Source: Chryseobacterium sp. E1
GTDB taxonomy: Bacteria > Bacteroidota > Bacteroidia > Flavobacteriales > Weeksellaceae
Direction: 5' to 3'
Assembly (NCBI GenBank): GCA_019203745.1
Contig: CP078104.1
Span: 682,001-746,000 of the forward strand
DNA length: 64,000 nt
Every line of letters begins with the position of its first letter. Within the stretch, counting starts at the first letter, position 1. Position numbers and translations under genes: made by a program. Shown here one piece after another: positions 36,753-48,004 of this stretch. The notes beneath the pieces were generated by a model. The model was given only the letters and a program-made list of their open reading frames with translations, did not search any database and was not told the DNA's origin.

Positions 36753-38017
36753 ATGTCTTATTATAAAAACTCTATGAAAATAATTTTATTTTCCACCATA
36801 GTTTTCTGTATATTGACATCCTGCCATTCGGTCAGGAGTTTACACACTGCTCATCCCGGCATCAGTGATTCTTTGAATATTGCCATCAATAAAATATATC
36901 ATCAAAGATCATTCAATGGTTTTGCTGTTTCTATTGTGAATGATGAATCTACCTTATACCAAAAAGGGTTTGGCTTTTCAGATATAAAAGAAAAGAAACG
37001 CTATACGGAAAATACCATCCAGAATATTGCTTCCGTTTCTAAAACGTTTGTAGGAATTGCTCTTTTAAAAGCACAGGAGCTGGGAAAACTGAAACTGGAT
37101 GATCCTGTTCAGAAATATTTACCTTTCAAAGTACTCAATCCCAATTTTCCTCAGACCCCGATTACCATTCGCCACCTGGCAACCCATACTTCTTCTATTC
37201 TTGATAATGAATTTTATCTGTCTAAAAATTACTTTCTGAAATCCAATCAAAATTTAAATGGTTTAAAACTGAATTTTGATGACGAACAGGTATTTAATCC
37301 CTCAGATTCTATCATTTCCATGCCCACTTATTTAGAAAATGTATTGACTCCCGCCGGAAAATGGAATAAAAACAGTTTTTCCCAACACCAACCCGGGACC
37401 ATCTATGAATATTCAAATACTGGAACTGCTTTGGCTGCGTTTATTATAGAAAAATCTACCGGAAAGACATTCAAAGAATTTACCAAAGAATATATTTTAA
37501 ATCCTTTAGAGATGAAAGATTCAGGATGGTCATTTGAAGGTGTAAAATTTTCAAATTTTTCCAGACTGTATGAAAATCCCAACACACCTCTTCCCTATTA
37601 CCAAACCGCAACTTATCCTGACGGAGGATTTATTACAAATATTAATGATCTGAGTAAATATTTAACCGAACTTATTAAAGGCTACAACGGAAAAGGAACC
37701 CTTCTGACTGAGAAAAGCTATAAGGAATATTTTACCCCACAGCTTACTGCCTCCAATTTTACAGAAAGAAATGAGAAAAATCCTTACAGTGAATCTTATA
37801 ACTCAGGAATATTCATAGGCTTCGGCTATACCGGATATATTGGCCATACGGGTGGCGATCCCGGCGTCATGTCGATGTTATTTTTGATCCTAAAACAAAT
37901 CTGGGAAGAATCATGATCTTTAATACGAATTTTTCGGATAAGAAAGGGAATGATGCTTTTTATGGGATTTGGAATGTTTTGGAGAAGTATCAGGTAAAAT
38001 TAAAAAGTACAAAATAA
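36753..38017 (+). CDS. Serine hydrolase, beta-lactamase/DD-peptidase class C family (frameshifted)
   Basis: A lipoprotein signal (FSTIVFCILTSC) precedes a serine beta-lactamase-like domain. The catalytic Ser-x-x-Lys is in NIASVSKTFVGIALL, the Tyr-x-Asn is YEYSNTGTALAAF, and the KTG-like triad is HTGGDPGVM. A one-base break near 37880 restores the C-terminal FFDPKTNLGRIMIFNTNFSD. The length is about 421 residues, typical of peptidases and esterases of this family; many hydrolyse peptidoglycan fragments or esters and do not give resistance. The first Met (36753) may be replaced by the Met at 36774, which starts the signal peptide. Confidence 0.9.
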
Positions 38018-38125
38018 TTACAATGCCCCTAAAGGTCAAGCATTGAATATACCTGGATGGCTTCAGGTAAAGATTTACAGATCGGCATTATGAATGATAA
38101 CATAGGCTAATGGCTTGTCCTAAAT

Positions 38126-38156
38126 AAAAAAGGGAAACTGATCAGCTTCCCTTTTT
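38126..38156. terminator. Intrinsic terminator, bidirectional
   Basis: AAAAAGGGAA pairs with TTCCCTTTTT around a CTGATCAG palindrome. It lies between the convergent serine hydrolase and gldG genes. Confidence 0.75.
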
Positions 38157-38163
38157 ATATTTT

Positions 38164-39833
38164 TTATCCAAACTTCTTCTTTCTCAACCAGAAGAACAAT
38201 CCTCCGATCAAACCTATAATCGCCAGTGGAAGCAATAAATTCAGCCACTGCCAGTTTGATTTTTCTTCGGTAATTCTTTGTCTGTCCAGAAGCCTTTCTT
38301 CGATATTTCTGTTTCTCAGTTCCATCAGATTGCTGTCATCAAGAAGGTAATCCAAAGCATTTCTCAGGAACTGTTCGTTTCCAAACTGTTCGTTGGTCAA
38401 CAGATCTACTCCTAATGGAAGCGGTTTTCCTTTGATCACTTTATTTCTTCCCACATCTCCGTCTGCAATTACGATCATTTTATTTTCCGGGCTTGCAGTT
38501 TTGAATCCAGGGTAAGATTTTCTTTCAATCCTTGAAGCATAAGCGGAATTGAATTTCCCTTCCAAAGCCACTGCGAAGATCTTCGGTGTGCTTGGCTTTT
38601 CCATTTGGCCAAGGCTGTCTACACTTGCAATCTCTTTCAGATCTACGTAATTCGGAACCTGTTTCAGTAATGTTCTTTCACTGGATTCAAAAAGAACTTT
38701 TGTTTTGATATTCTTTCTTCCTCCCAAAGTATCAATGGAAGTCGGGAATTCAAATTTTACAGGATTGATATTTTTAGTAATCGGATTATTATCTTCAGCA
38801 ATTCCAAGCGGATAATATGGCCATGGCAGACTTGTATACTGTGGATTTCCACTTACTTCTCCCGTTACCAGTCTTAATAAAGCAAACTTTTTAACATCTT
38901 TTACCAGAGCTGGATTAATTCTTATCCCATAATTAAAGAAAAAGTCTGTCATATTGATATCAACAGGGAAAGGCATTACTTTTTTGGACCGTGTTAAAGT
39001 ATCCATCTCAGCATTTACCGCATCAATCATCCAAAGGGTCTTGCCGCCGTTCATGATGTACTGGTCAAGAATTACTTTTTCATTATCAGTAAAAGCTTTT
39101 CTCGGTTTAGCAATAACCAAAGCGCTCATCTGCTTCAGCAAAGGAACGTCTTCCAGTGAAAGCTCAGTCTGATTTTTAGGAATAACAGGTCCGGCATCAT
39201 AGTTCTCCATAGCCAGCTGTACAAATCCCTGGAATTCATCAGGATTCAATTCATCATGATTAACCAGGATTCCTACTTTTTTCTCTTATCAGCAGCGATG
39301 TTTTTAATGTTGGAAACAAGGTTATATTCCAGTCCTTCAATAGATCTCGTAAGCTGCTGGTCTGCATCAATTCCTGCCTGCTGCACTACCAGAGGTATAG
39401 AAACCCCATCATTCCCATGTTTGATCACAGCGTATGGAAAAAGGGTGATCTGTGAAATTTTTCCGTCTTTTACATCCGGCAGAATAGACGGCTGCATTCC
39501 CATCGCCATCAGGGTATCCTGAGACATTTTTGTTTTAATAGGATCGATGAATTTAAAGTCGATCTTCGGATTGATCTTTCTGAATTCTTCAAGCATGAAT
39601 TTCGTTTCACTCTGAAGCTGTTTAAAGCTTGCCGGAAAATCACCCTCAAGGTATACTTCAACCGTCAGAGGTTTTTTTACAGATTCCAGTACTTTAATGG
39701 TACTATCGGAAAGGGTATATCTCTTTTCTTTTGTTAAATCTAATCTGATCCCCGAATAGGCCAGAATGATAACCAAAGGAAGAATGGCAAACAGGAAAAT
39801 TCCCAATGGAGATTTAGCATTGAACTTCTTCAT
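38164..39833 (-). CDS. gldG: Gliding motility ABC transporter auxiliary protein GldG (frameshifted)
   Basis: GldG is the periplasmic-facing partner of the GldA-GldF ABC transporter needed for gliding in flavobacteria. An N-terminal membrane helix (LGIFLFAILPLVIILAYSGI) is followed by the ABC-transporter auxiliary domain: KRYTLSDSTIKVLESVKKPL, then VEVYLEGDFPASFKQLQSET, and the MSALVIAKPRKAFTDNEKVI and GGKTLWMIDAVNAEMD segments of the GldG family. The C-terminal helix LLLPLAIIGLIGGLFFWLRK returns to the membrane. One break near 39265 splits the frames. The length is about 556 residues. Confidence 0.95.
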
Positions 39834-39837
39834 AATT

Positions 39838-40565
39838 CTACTTCTTTTTGTTAATGAAATGATTCGACAATACTAATGAAGCCCCAATGACCAGAATAAA
39901 ATAAGCCACATCTTTGAAATCTAAAAGTCCTCTTGTAAAACCTAAGAAGTGCTGATAAAAACCTATATTCTGAAGAATGAAGTCTGCACCACCCAAAAGT
40001 TTATAACTGGCCAGCTGCTCAATTCCGAAATACATGATAAAGCACATAAAAACGCCCAACAGATAAGCCATGATCTGGTTCTGGGATAATGAAGAAGCCA
40101 GAATTCCTACTGCTGAAAAAGCTGCAATTAAAATAATCAGTCCTATATAGCTTCCGAACGTCATTCCAAGATCAATATTCCCGGCAGGAACCCCAGCACA
40201 TACACCGTATAAAGATAGATCAAAGACGGGATCAGGCATAAAACACCTACAATCCATACAGAAAGGAATTTTCCTGTTACCAGATCTGAGACCTTCAAAG
40301 GTTGTGAAAAAAGCCAGTTTAATGTTCCCGTTTGCTGCTCTTCCGCAAAAGTTTTCATCGAAAGGGCCGGAATAATGAACATCAGCAGCCATGGTACTAA
40401 TACGAAATAGCTCTGCAAAGACGCCATTCCGATCTCAAAGATATTAGAATCGTTGTCGAAAAAGAACAGAAAAAGAGTGGCAATCAGACTGAAAGCTGCA
40501 ATAATCACCCATGCGCTCCAGTTTCCGAAGTAACTCCAAAGTTCTTTCTTTAAAATTGCAATCAT
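39838..40565 (-). CDS. gldF: Gliding motility ABC transporter permease GldF (frameshifted)
   Basis: GldF is the permease of the gliding-related ABC transporter. It starts MIAILKKELWSYFGNWSAWV and has six hydrophobic segments, including LVPWLLMFIIPALSMKTFAE, EQQTGTLNWLFSQPLKVSDL, VWIVGVLCLIPSLIYLYTVY and ILIAAFSAVGILASSLSQNQ, all typical of GldF/ABC-2 permeases. A break near 40175 is corrected. The length is about 242 residues. It lies 4 bases before gldG in the same direction. Confidence 0.94.
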
Positions 40566-40621
40566 AGTTTTTAGTAAAATGCAACAGGCTGCATGTGAGA
40601 ATACACGCCCCTGCTCCACAA

Positions 40622-41172
40622 TTATTTGTTTTTTTATTTTTATTTACGAGTTTCACTGTCATCATGATCAGAAATACAAGAACGAAAAATCCTGTGATTA
40701 ATTGCCACCAGTATTCAATTACCATAGATTTCAGGATTACGGTAAATACCACCAGAAACAGAATGAATGTTGCAATTTCATTCGCCTGTCTCAGTTTAAT
40801 ATTGGCAATAGGCAATATATTTCCGTTGATATTCTTCAGTTGAAGCACTTTCTTCCAGCACCAGTAATGATATGCTGCCAGCCCGATCAGAAAAGTCAGC
40901 TTCATATGAAACCATCCCATTTTCATCAGTCCCGGATTCAGGAAGATCATAACCAGCCCGCACACTGCCATAATAATCCCCGCAGGAACTGTAATAATAT
41001 TCCACAGTCTTCTGGCCATAAAAGTATACTGCTCTCTGAGAATCTTTTTCTTTTCTTCCGGAAATTCATCAGTATCTTTATAATAAACGAAAATCCTTAC
41101 GAGATAAAAAATTCCTGCAAAGTAGCTTACCATGAAGATAATATGTAAAGCTTTGATGACGGTATACAGCAT
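40622..41172 (-). CDS. hemJ: Protoporphyrinogen oxidase HemJ
   Basis: HemJ oxidises protoporphyrinogen IX to protoporphyrin IX in haem synthesis. The protein has about four to five membrane segments and the family motifs: LYTVIKALHIIFMVSYFAGI with YLVRIFVYYK, the Arg-rich FMARRLWNIITVPAG, MGWFHMKLTFLIGLAAYHYW and LRQANEIATFILFLVVFTVI. The true end is TAA at 40622 after one A is restored in the run KNKKNK; the uncorrected frame reads on into non-coding sequence. The length is about 183 residues. It is 57 bases upstream of gldF on the same strand. Confidence 0.9.
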
Positions 41173-41265
41173 CCTAAAAATTTGTTTGCAAAGATAGTTT
41201 ATTTCGGAAAAAAAGAGAATTTAATCTAAAATCTTTAGCTTAAAATAATAAAGATTAAATATTTT

Positions 41266-41916
41266 TTAGAATTTGAAAATGAATTTCATATCAACATTAA
41301 AATTGAAACTCAGATTGGAACCCTGACGATTTGAACGATAATCAAAAGGAAGACCATCTGTAGGAGCATAATCTTCTTCTTTTCCTGTCATATTAGTATA
41401 AGAAATATTTTTCTGCCTGATGCCAAAGCCTATTTTAGGCATAAAACCAAACCATGAAGATTCCTTATGAAGCAAAATGCTGTAGTTGATATTTAATCCA
41501 TATTTGGTTCTTTTATAATCTGCTGAACTGAAAGAATAATACACATCATTTTCGTCATAATATTTTCCTGAAATATTTTTTCCTGTCTGATTTAAATAGA
41601 AAACTTCTGCTGAGACAAAATGTTTTAATCTTGACTGAGGTGCCAGGCTGTAAAAAACTTCCGGTCTTATCTCAAAAATCCTGTTTTTCCCTTCAAAAGT
41701 GCTAATAGTTACTGGAGTTATTTTGTCAGTTCCATATGCCAATTCGGTTCCAACCCACCATCTTTCATTTATTTTCCTCATATACCCTATATTATAGCGT
41801 TGGTCACGAAAAGGAGCAAAAGCACTTACAGTAAGTATTGATTTATAATCATCAGATTGGGCATAAACTGTTTCAAAAAAGCTAAAAAAGATAGAAAGGA
41901 GTAAATATTTTTTCAC
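41266..41916 (-). CDS. Outer-membrane beta-barrel protein of unknown function
   Basis: This intact 216-residue protein has the signal KYLLLSIFFSFFETVYAQ and alternating aromatic and polar residues typical of beta strands: RWWVGTELAYGTDKITPVTI, KNRIFEIRPEVFYSLAP, YGLNINYSILLHKESSWFGF, LSFNFNVDMKFIFKF with a terminal Phe. It is probably a small outer-membrane barrel of eight to ten strands. I do not recognise the exact family and no substrate can be named. Confidence 0.75.
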   Translation of the reverse strand: MKKYLLLSIFFSFFETVYAQSDDYKSILTVSAFAPFRDQRYNIGYMRKINERWWVGTELAYGTDKITPVTISTFEGKNRIFEIRPEVFYSLAPQSRLKHFVSAEVFYLNQTGKNISGKYYDENDVYYSFSSADYKRTKYGLNINYSILLHKESSWFGFMPKIGFGIRQKNISYTNMTGKEEDYAPTDGLPFDYRSNRQGSNLSFNFNVDMKFIFKF

Positions 41917-42047
41917 AAAATGGCTATTAGAATTAATGTTTCGAATATAATATATTTCATAATATTCACCAATAGCATTTTTTTAGCTGCATTCATTTAA
42001 TTACTAAAGAAATAGTCTCATGACGGTTAGTGAATATTTTTTCATAA

Positions 42048-42086
42048 AAAAACAGGATTTCTCTAACTATAGGAAATCCTGTTTTT
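42048..42086. terminator. Intrinsic terminator after kbl
   Basis: AAAAACAGGATTTC and GAAATCCTGTTTTT form a 14-base stem with an 11-base loop, just past the kbl stop on the minus strand. Confidence 0.85.
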
Positions 42087-42111
42087 ATTCTACAAATGCA
42101 GTTTTTTTATC

Positions 42112-43309
42112 TTAAGAGATCACTCCCAGTTCTTTCCCTACTTTTTCAAAAGCAGCAATGGCTTTATCCAAATGTTCTTTGGTGTGGGCAGCAGAAAGCT
42201 GTACTCTGATTCTTGCCTTTCCTTTCGGAACTACCGGATAGAAGAATCCGATGACATAGATTCCTTCATCCATCAGTTTTTCAGCCATTTTCTGAGAAAG
42301 TGGCGCATCATAAAGCATTACCGGTACAATGGCAGCATCTCCGTCCGGGATATCAAATCCTTTTGCTTTCATTTCCGTTCTGAAATAGTCTGCATTTTCC
42401 ATTACTTTATCACGAAGAGTGGTATCATCAGAGATCATATCCAATACTTTCAAAGCAGCTCCTACAATTCCCGGAGCCAGAGAATTCGAAAACAAATAAG
42501 GTCTTGAACGCTGTCTCAGCATATCGATGATTTCTTTTTTACCGGAAGTAAATCCTCCTAAAGCTCCTCCTAAAGCTTTTCCTAAAGTAGAAGTGATGAT
42601 ATCTACCCTACCCATTACTTCATTGGCCTCATGTGTTCCACGGCCTGTTTTCCCGATGAAACCTGTAGCATGGGAATCATCCACCATTACCAAAGCATCA
42701 TATTTATCGGCAAGGTCACATACTCCTTTTAGATCGGCAACAATACCGTCCATAGAGAAAACACCGTCTGTAACGATAATTTTGAAACGGTGGTTCTTTT
42801 CAGAAGCTGCGATCAGCTGGGCTTCCAGATCCGCCATATCATTGTTTTTATATCTGTATCTTGCTGCTTTACACAAACGAACACCATCAATAATTGATGC
42901 GTGATTCAGCTCATCTGAAATAATAGCGTCCTCTTCTGTGAATAAAGGCTCAAAAACACCACCGTTTGCATCAAAAGCGGCTGCATACAGGATCGTATCT
43001 TCAAGACCCAGGAAATCAGCAATTTTTTTCTCCAGTTCTTTGTGAATATCCTGAGTTCCGCAGATAAAACGAACAGAAGACATCCCGTATCCGTGAGACT
43101 GGATCATATCCTGGGAAGCTTTCATAACTTCCGGATTGTTGGATAACCCCAGATAATTATTTGCGCAGAAGTTCAGAAGCTTTTTTTCCGTTTGCTTCTA
43201 TTTCTGCACTCTGCTGAGAAGTGATGATTCTTTCTCTTTTGTAAAGTCCGTCATTCTCAATATTCTGAAGTTCATTCTGTAAATGTTGAAGGTATTTTTC
43301 AGAGATCAT
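42112..43309 (-). CDS. kbl: Glycine C-acetyltransferase (2-amino-3-ketobutyrate CoA ligase), frameshifted
   Basis: This PLP enzyme makes glycine and acetyl-CoA from 2-amino-3-ketobutyrate, the second step of threonine breakdown. From ATG 43309 it starts [20 protein letters not shown], and after a break near 43185 reads [20 protein letters not shown]. Signatures include [40 protein letters not shown] and the PLP lysine in [20 protein letters not shown]. The length is about 398 residues. The alpha-oxoamine synthase family also includes BioF and HemA; the RFICGTQ and G-C-acetyltransferase pattern point to Kbl. Confidence 0.95.
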
Positions 43310-43467
43310 TTTTCGTTATTTTTTAGATGTGCTAATTTACTAAAAAGGCAGTAAAATAAAACCTTTTATAAGTTTAATTCTAAAAATTTGATCTGATGTT
43401 CAGTTTTAACATTATTAGTCTACAAATTTAGTAGGATAATATTTATATTTGTTTAAAATTTGCGAGC

Positions 43468-44348
43468 ATGAGATTAAAGCCGGTACAGAAAATCCGTACG
43501 ATACATTCAGAAAACTTTATCAGAAGCTATATGAAACCAAGGCTTCCCATCATACTTGAAGATTTTGTAAGTCCCGAAAGTCCTGCATTTAAAAAGTGGA
43601 ATTATGATTATTTTAAAGAGATTGCCGGAGATGAGATTGTGAATGTATATGGCAACGAACTCGATTCTCTGGATAAAGTGGCGAGTGATCCTGTCACCCG
43701 GACGAAATTCTCAGAATATCTGGATCTGATCAAAACCACCCCTACCGAGCACAGACTTTTTCTTTTTAATCTTCTGAAAATAAGGCCCGAGCTTAAAAAT
43801 GATCTTGTATACAATGATGTAACAGGAGGAAAAATACTGAAATGGCTGCCTTTTATGTTCTTTGGAGGTGAAGGCTCTGTCACCAGAAATCATATTGATA
43901 TCGATATGTCCCATGTTTTTATTATTACCCAGTTTCAGGGAATCAAGAGAATATGGCTGTTTCCTGGGAGCAGTCGGATCTGATGTACAAACTGCCTTAC
44001 AATTTTCACAGTCTGGCCCAGATCAAAGATCCTGATTACAGAAAATATCCTGCCCTCCTCTATTTAAATGGTTATGAGGCCATTCTTCATCCCGGAGAAA
44101 CCCTGTATATTCCTTCCGGCTGGTGGCATTATATCCAATATGATACGGAAGGTTATTCGGTTTCCGTCAGAGCATTACCATCAACCTTCCTTGAAAAATG
44201 GAGGGGTTTTAAGAATCTGGTAATTACAAGGCATTTTGATAACTTCATGCGTTACTTATTCAAGGAAAAATGGTTCAGATATAAAGTAAAAACAGCCATG
44301 AAAAGAGGATCAAAAGCCGCTAAAAGACAAAGAAGCTTTCAGATCTGA
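43468..44348 (+). CDS. JmjC-like cupin protein (cupin_8 family), frameshifted
   Basis: The protein is a putative Fe(II)/2-oxoglutarate oxygenase. Its first part ends GGEGSVTRNHIDIDMSHVFI, where H-x-D is the iron-binding pair. After a break near 43970 the second part has LNGYEAILHPGETLYIPSGW followed by WHYIQYDTEGYSVSVRALPS, giving the third His ligand. The length is about 293 residues. Related bacterial proteins hydroxylate ribosomal proteins or act on unknown targets. A -7 box TATATTTG lies at 43444-43451, close to the start. Confidence 0.88.
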
Positions 44349-44376
44349 AAGCTTCTTTAAAGTTATATTTCAATTT

Positions 44377-46304
44377 CTAATGCTTAATAAACTTAATATT
44401 TTTCTCATCAACCGTAAAAATATAAGCTCCCGGAACAAGTTCTGAAATCCCAATTGCTTTCCCAGGCTGATAATTTCCTTTTCTTACGAGTTTTCCATCT
44501 ATCGCATGAATTGAGAAATCTGTCGTCCTGTTAACACCTTTCAGGTACAATTCATTGTTAACCGGATTAGGATATAAGCCGAAATCTTCCTTTTCTACGG
44601 ATGAAACACTTAATGTATTGTCTTTGATAACGGAAGAGTTTTTTTCAAGAATCTGATAGTCATAATTAAACTGAACACTTGCAATAGGGAAAGATACACT
44701 CTGCGGAAAATATTGATTATTGGAGGTATTATCAAGCACAAAATAAGCGGTCTCTCCACCTGTACCGTTTACTTTTACCGGTAAAGGCATTTCAAAAAAA
44801 CCGACTGCAGAACTGCTCTGCGTTTGTGAAACTTTAAACAACGCCTGATTACCGGACTGCTGCCATCTTATAGTATAAGTAGGATATCCTTCACCTGTCA
44901 CCCAATCATTAAAAAATTCTGTAAAATCTTTTCCTGTAGACTGAAGAAACGAAGCATTAAGATCTGAAGTTCTTACATAGTTATAAGCAAGAGCCGGTCT
45001 TGCATGATACTCTTTAAGAGCCTGATAAAAAGCGGTATCTCCCAGTATCCATTTCATCATTCTCAGAACATAGCCGCCTTTTGCATAGGAAAGTCTGCTG
45101 TCAAATATCCTGTTGACACTGGAAAGTCCGGAATCAGGAACATACACACTTCCCCCTGCACTGCTTGTAATAAAATCAATCTGGCTTCTCAGATAATTTA
45201 AAAATTCCGTATTGGTCATGATCAGCTTTTCGTAAGCCACATGTTCTCCAAAGGTAGCAAAACCTTCATTCAGCCAGATATCATTCCATGCACCGCATGT
45301 TACTTTGTCTCCGAACCACTGATGGGCCAGCTCATGAGCAATAAGTGTTTTATTAAAACCTCCCATGGAAGACATTGTCTGATGCTCCATTCCGCCTCCG
45401 TAAGCATACTGCATATGTCCGTATTTTCATTACGGAAAGGGTACGCCCCGAAATAGTTTTCAAAAGTATTCATGATCTGTTTGGTCCATTCAATATCGGT
45501 CATATTGGACGGATTGGTGGAAGTGGAAGGGTAAATATAATTCAGAAACGGAAACGGAGGATTTCCGATCGTATCATTCAGCACAACAAAATTAGTAATA
45601 GACAGGGCTATCAGATAAGCTGCCGTAGGATACATTGTTCTCCAGAAAGTAAGTTTCTTATTGTTGGGGAGAGCAGTTTCGGACATCAGTTTCCCATTAG
45701 CCGCCACGCTGTAGTTTTGAGGGGTTGTAATTTTAAAATCAAACTTTTCGATCTTATCATTCAGACTCTGTTTGGTGGGAAACCAGTCTTGTGCACCATA
45801 AGGCTCACTCAGAGTGGAAAGAACGGCAGTTCCTCCCTGGGACCCGGTAGTAAAGGCACCGCCAGCTGTAGCCGGAGCTCCGGAATAATAGATCGTAAGA
45901 GAGTCTAAAGTATTGGCAGGAATAGAAGCCGGAAAATCAATCTTCAGTTCCTTTGTCGGCAATTGCTGAAAAGAGGTGATATTGGCTCCATGGTACTTCA
46001 CCTGGGAAACCGTCAACGAATTGGAAAGGTCAAAGTAAATGCTTCCCATATTCTGAGTGGGCTTAAAATGAGAAGTTACAGATCCGGAAATATTATACAC
46101 TGCAGGATCCAGGCTGACATCCATTCTCTGATACTGCAGATCATAATTCAGGGTGTTGGGATTGGTATTACCCGCATTCATTTTGTGGGCAAAGGATTTT
46201 TTTCTTTTTCAAGCAATCCTTTTTATCCGTATTTTCTCCTTGTTTCTGCCCGTAGAACTGCTGGCATAATAAAGAAACAAACAGCAGGAGATAGATTTTT
46301 TCAT
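44377..46304 (-). CDS. Secreted M1 family metallopeptidase with T9SS tag (frameshifted)
   Basis: M1 enzymes are zinc aminopeptidases. The start at 46304, after correction, gives the signal MKKIYLLLFVSLLCQQFYGQ. The N-terminal beta domain is NYDLQYQRMDVSLDPAVYNI on. The active site is KTLIAHELAHQWFGDKVTCG (zinc HExxH) and DIWLNEGFATFGEHVAYEKL (third zinc Glu). The C-terminal tag FGLYPNPVNNELYLKGVNR and ISELVPGAYIFTVDEKNIKF is a T9SS type A sorting signal. Breaks occur near 46210 and 45410. The length is about 642 residues. It is probably secreted for nutrient peptides. Confidence 0.93.
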
Positions 46305-46386
46305 ACTTCGAAATATTTAATCAAATATAAAAAAACCTTTTAATCAATGATTAAAAGGCTGTAATAATATATAAAACAAAATATTT

Positions 46387-47852
46387 TCAGAGATCCAGTG
46401 CGGGTTCAAGAATTTTTTCCATTCTTTTCTTGACCATATCTACCGAACCGGAATAGTTGTTGACCATTAAAGAAAAAACAAGGGTTTTACCTGAATTGGT
46501 CTTCAGATATCCTGCCAGTGTTTTTACTTTATTCAGAGTTCCGGTTTTAGCAAATACCTGTCCGTTACCTTGCCCTAAAAACATTCTTTTTAAAGTCCCT
46601 GACTGTCCACCGATCGGCAGAGAAGTCAGATAAGCTCTGTAATACTTTTCATCCATTAAAGAAGTCAGGAATTTCACCTGAGAAATAGGAGTCACGTTAT
46701 TTCCTCTTGAAAGACCGCTTCCGTCCATATAATTAAGCCCCATCATATCGAAGCCGGCTTCTTTCAGGTGGTCCGTAACAACCATTCTACCTGATTCAGA
46801 AGTCTGATCTCCCATTTTCTGGAATCCTACTGTTCTTAATAAAGCTTCTGCTAATGAATTATCACTGTGCTGATTGGTATAATAAACGATATCAGCCAGA
46901 GTAGGAGATTTGTAGGCAGATAGCATTTTCTGCTTTCTGGGGCTGCATCCGTCATTTTTGGAGTTACTTTTCCGGTAACCGGAATTCCGCTTTTCACCAG
47001 GGTGGTTCTGAAAGAATTGGCCAGGTAAGCCGGTGCGTCCGGGAGTTTTGTGGTCAGGATACCGTCTCCGTCATATTTTTCAGCGTATACCATCTGGTGG
47101 GCATAAGGAGAAACGTAGAAAAATTTCTTTTCAGCAGAAAAGCCTCCTTTTTTACAATCAGCTTTTCATTGGCAGGATTAATTCCACGGGTTGTTCCGGC
47201 AGGCAGATAATAATTATTGTTTTCCAGCCATACAACATTTTCCGGAAGCATTGAAATATTGCCTTTGAAAAGCGCTGTCTGAATGATAATATCGCCATTT
47301 ACCTTTCGGATTCCCTCTCGTGAAAGTCCACCTACGAAGTCTGAAATAATGTCTCTGTACGACCAAGCTCCTGCTTTATTGGTTCCCAAAGAAGGGTCTC
47401 CGCTTCCTACGATGTAAAGATTTCCGTTCAGAGTTCCCGTTTCATCAACGGTTCCGGAGTATTCCAGCTGGGTCATCCACCGGTAGTTTTCACCAAGGAG
47501 ATTTAAAGCCGTTTCTGTGGTCAGTAATTTGGTCGTTGAAGCAGGAACCAACGGGCTGCTTTCATTGTACGAAGAAATCACTTTCTTCGTTTTCGGATCA
47601 TACACAACAAACCCCAGTGTGCATTTTTCAGCACAGGATCCGACATCATTGTGTTTACATTAATATCTACAAGCTCTTTTGCTGACAACACAGTCTTTTC
47701 CACCACCGAACTAACGGGGAAGGCAAATTCAAACTGTTTTTCTGATTGTCATAATTCTGAGAATAAAGAACGGTAGAAACGGTAGATTGAGCCAGGAAAA
47801 AACCGGAAGCCAACACCGCTGCACTTGAAATATATTTTCTGTAATTTACCAT
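46387..47852 (-). CDS. dacB: D-alanyl-D-alanine carboxypeptidase/endopeptidase, PBP4 family (frameshifted)
   Basis: PBP4 trims peptidoglycan stem peptides in the periplasm. The signal YISSAAVLASGFFLAQ is followed by the three active-site motifs of family S13: Ser-x-x-Lys in LVPASTTKLLTTETALNLLG, Ser-x-Asn in NQHSDNSLAEALLRT and Lys-Thr-Gly in GQVFAKTGTLNKVKTLAGYL. Three breaks occur, near 47730, 47140 and 46935. The length is about 488 residues. It follows no clear operon partner; the M1 peptidase lies downstream with 83 bases between. Confidence 0.94.
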
Positions 47853-48004
47853 CTATCTTCTTTTTGTTCTATAGTTTTTGACTCTGTAAAAAATGATAGG
47901 TTAAATCATTCCGTTAAAAAGCCAAACACTTAATCAACGTCCAAAAGTAGAAATTATTGTTATATAACAGGTTATAGCTGTCTTATAAAAGAGTCTAAAG
48001 TTTG

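Noticed and set aside
38018..38125. Short coding-like stretch WMASGKDLQIGIMNDNIG between the serine hydrolase and the terminator
   Set aside because: It is too short, has no start codon context and no recognisable family; it could be a gene remnant but cannot be supported.
40702..41148. Plus-strand open frame of 148 codons opposite hemJ
   Set aside because: It lies fully within the hemJ coding region, is low in conserved pattern, and the minus-strand frame has all HemJ motifs.
45375..45908. Plus-strand open frame of 177 codons opposite the M1 peptidase
   Set aside because: It is antisense to conserved M1 peptidase sequence and has no family pattern or start context.
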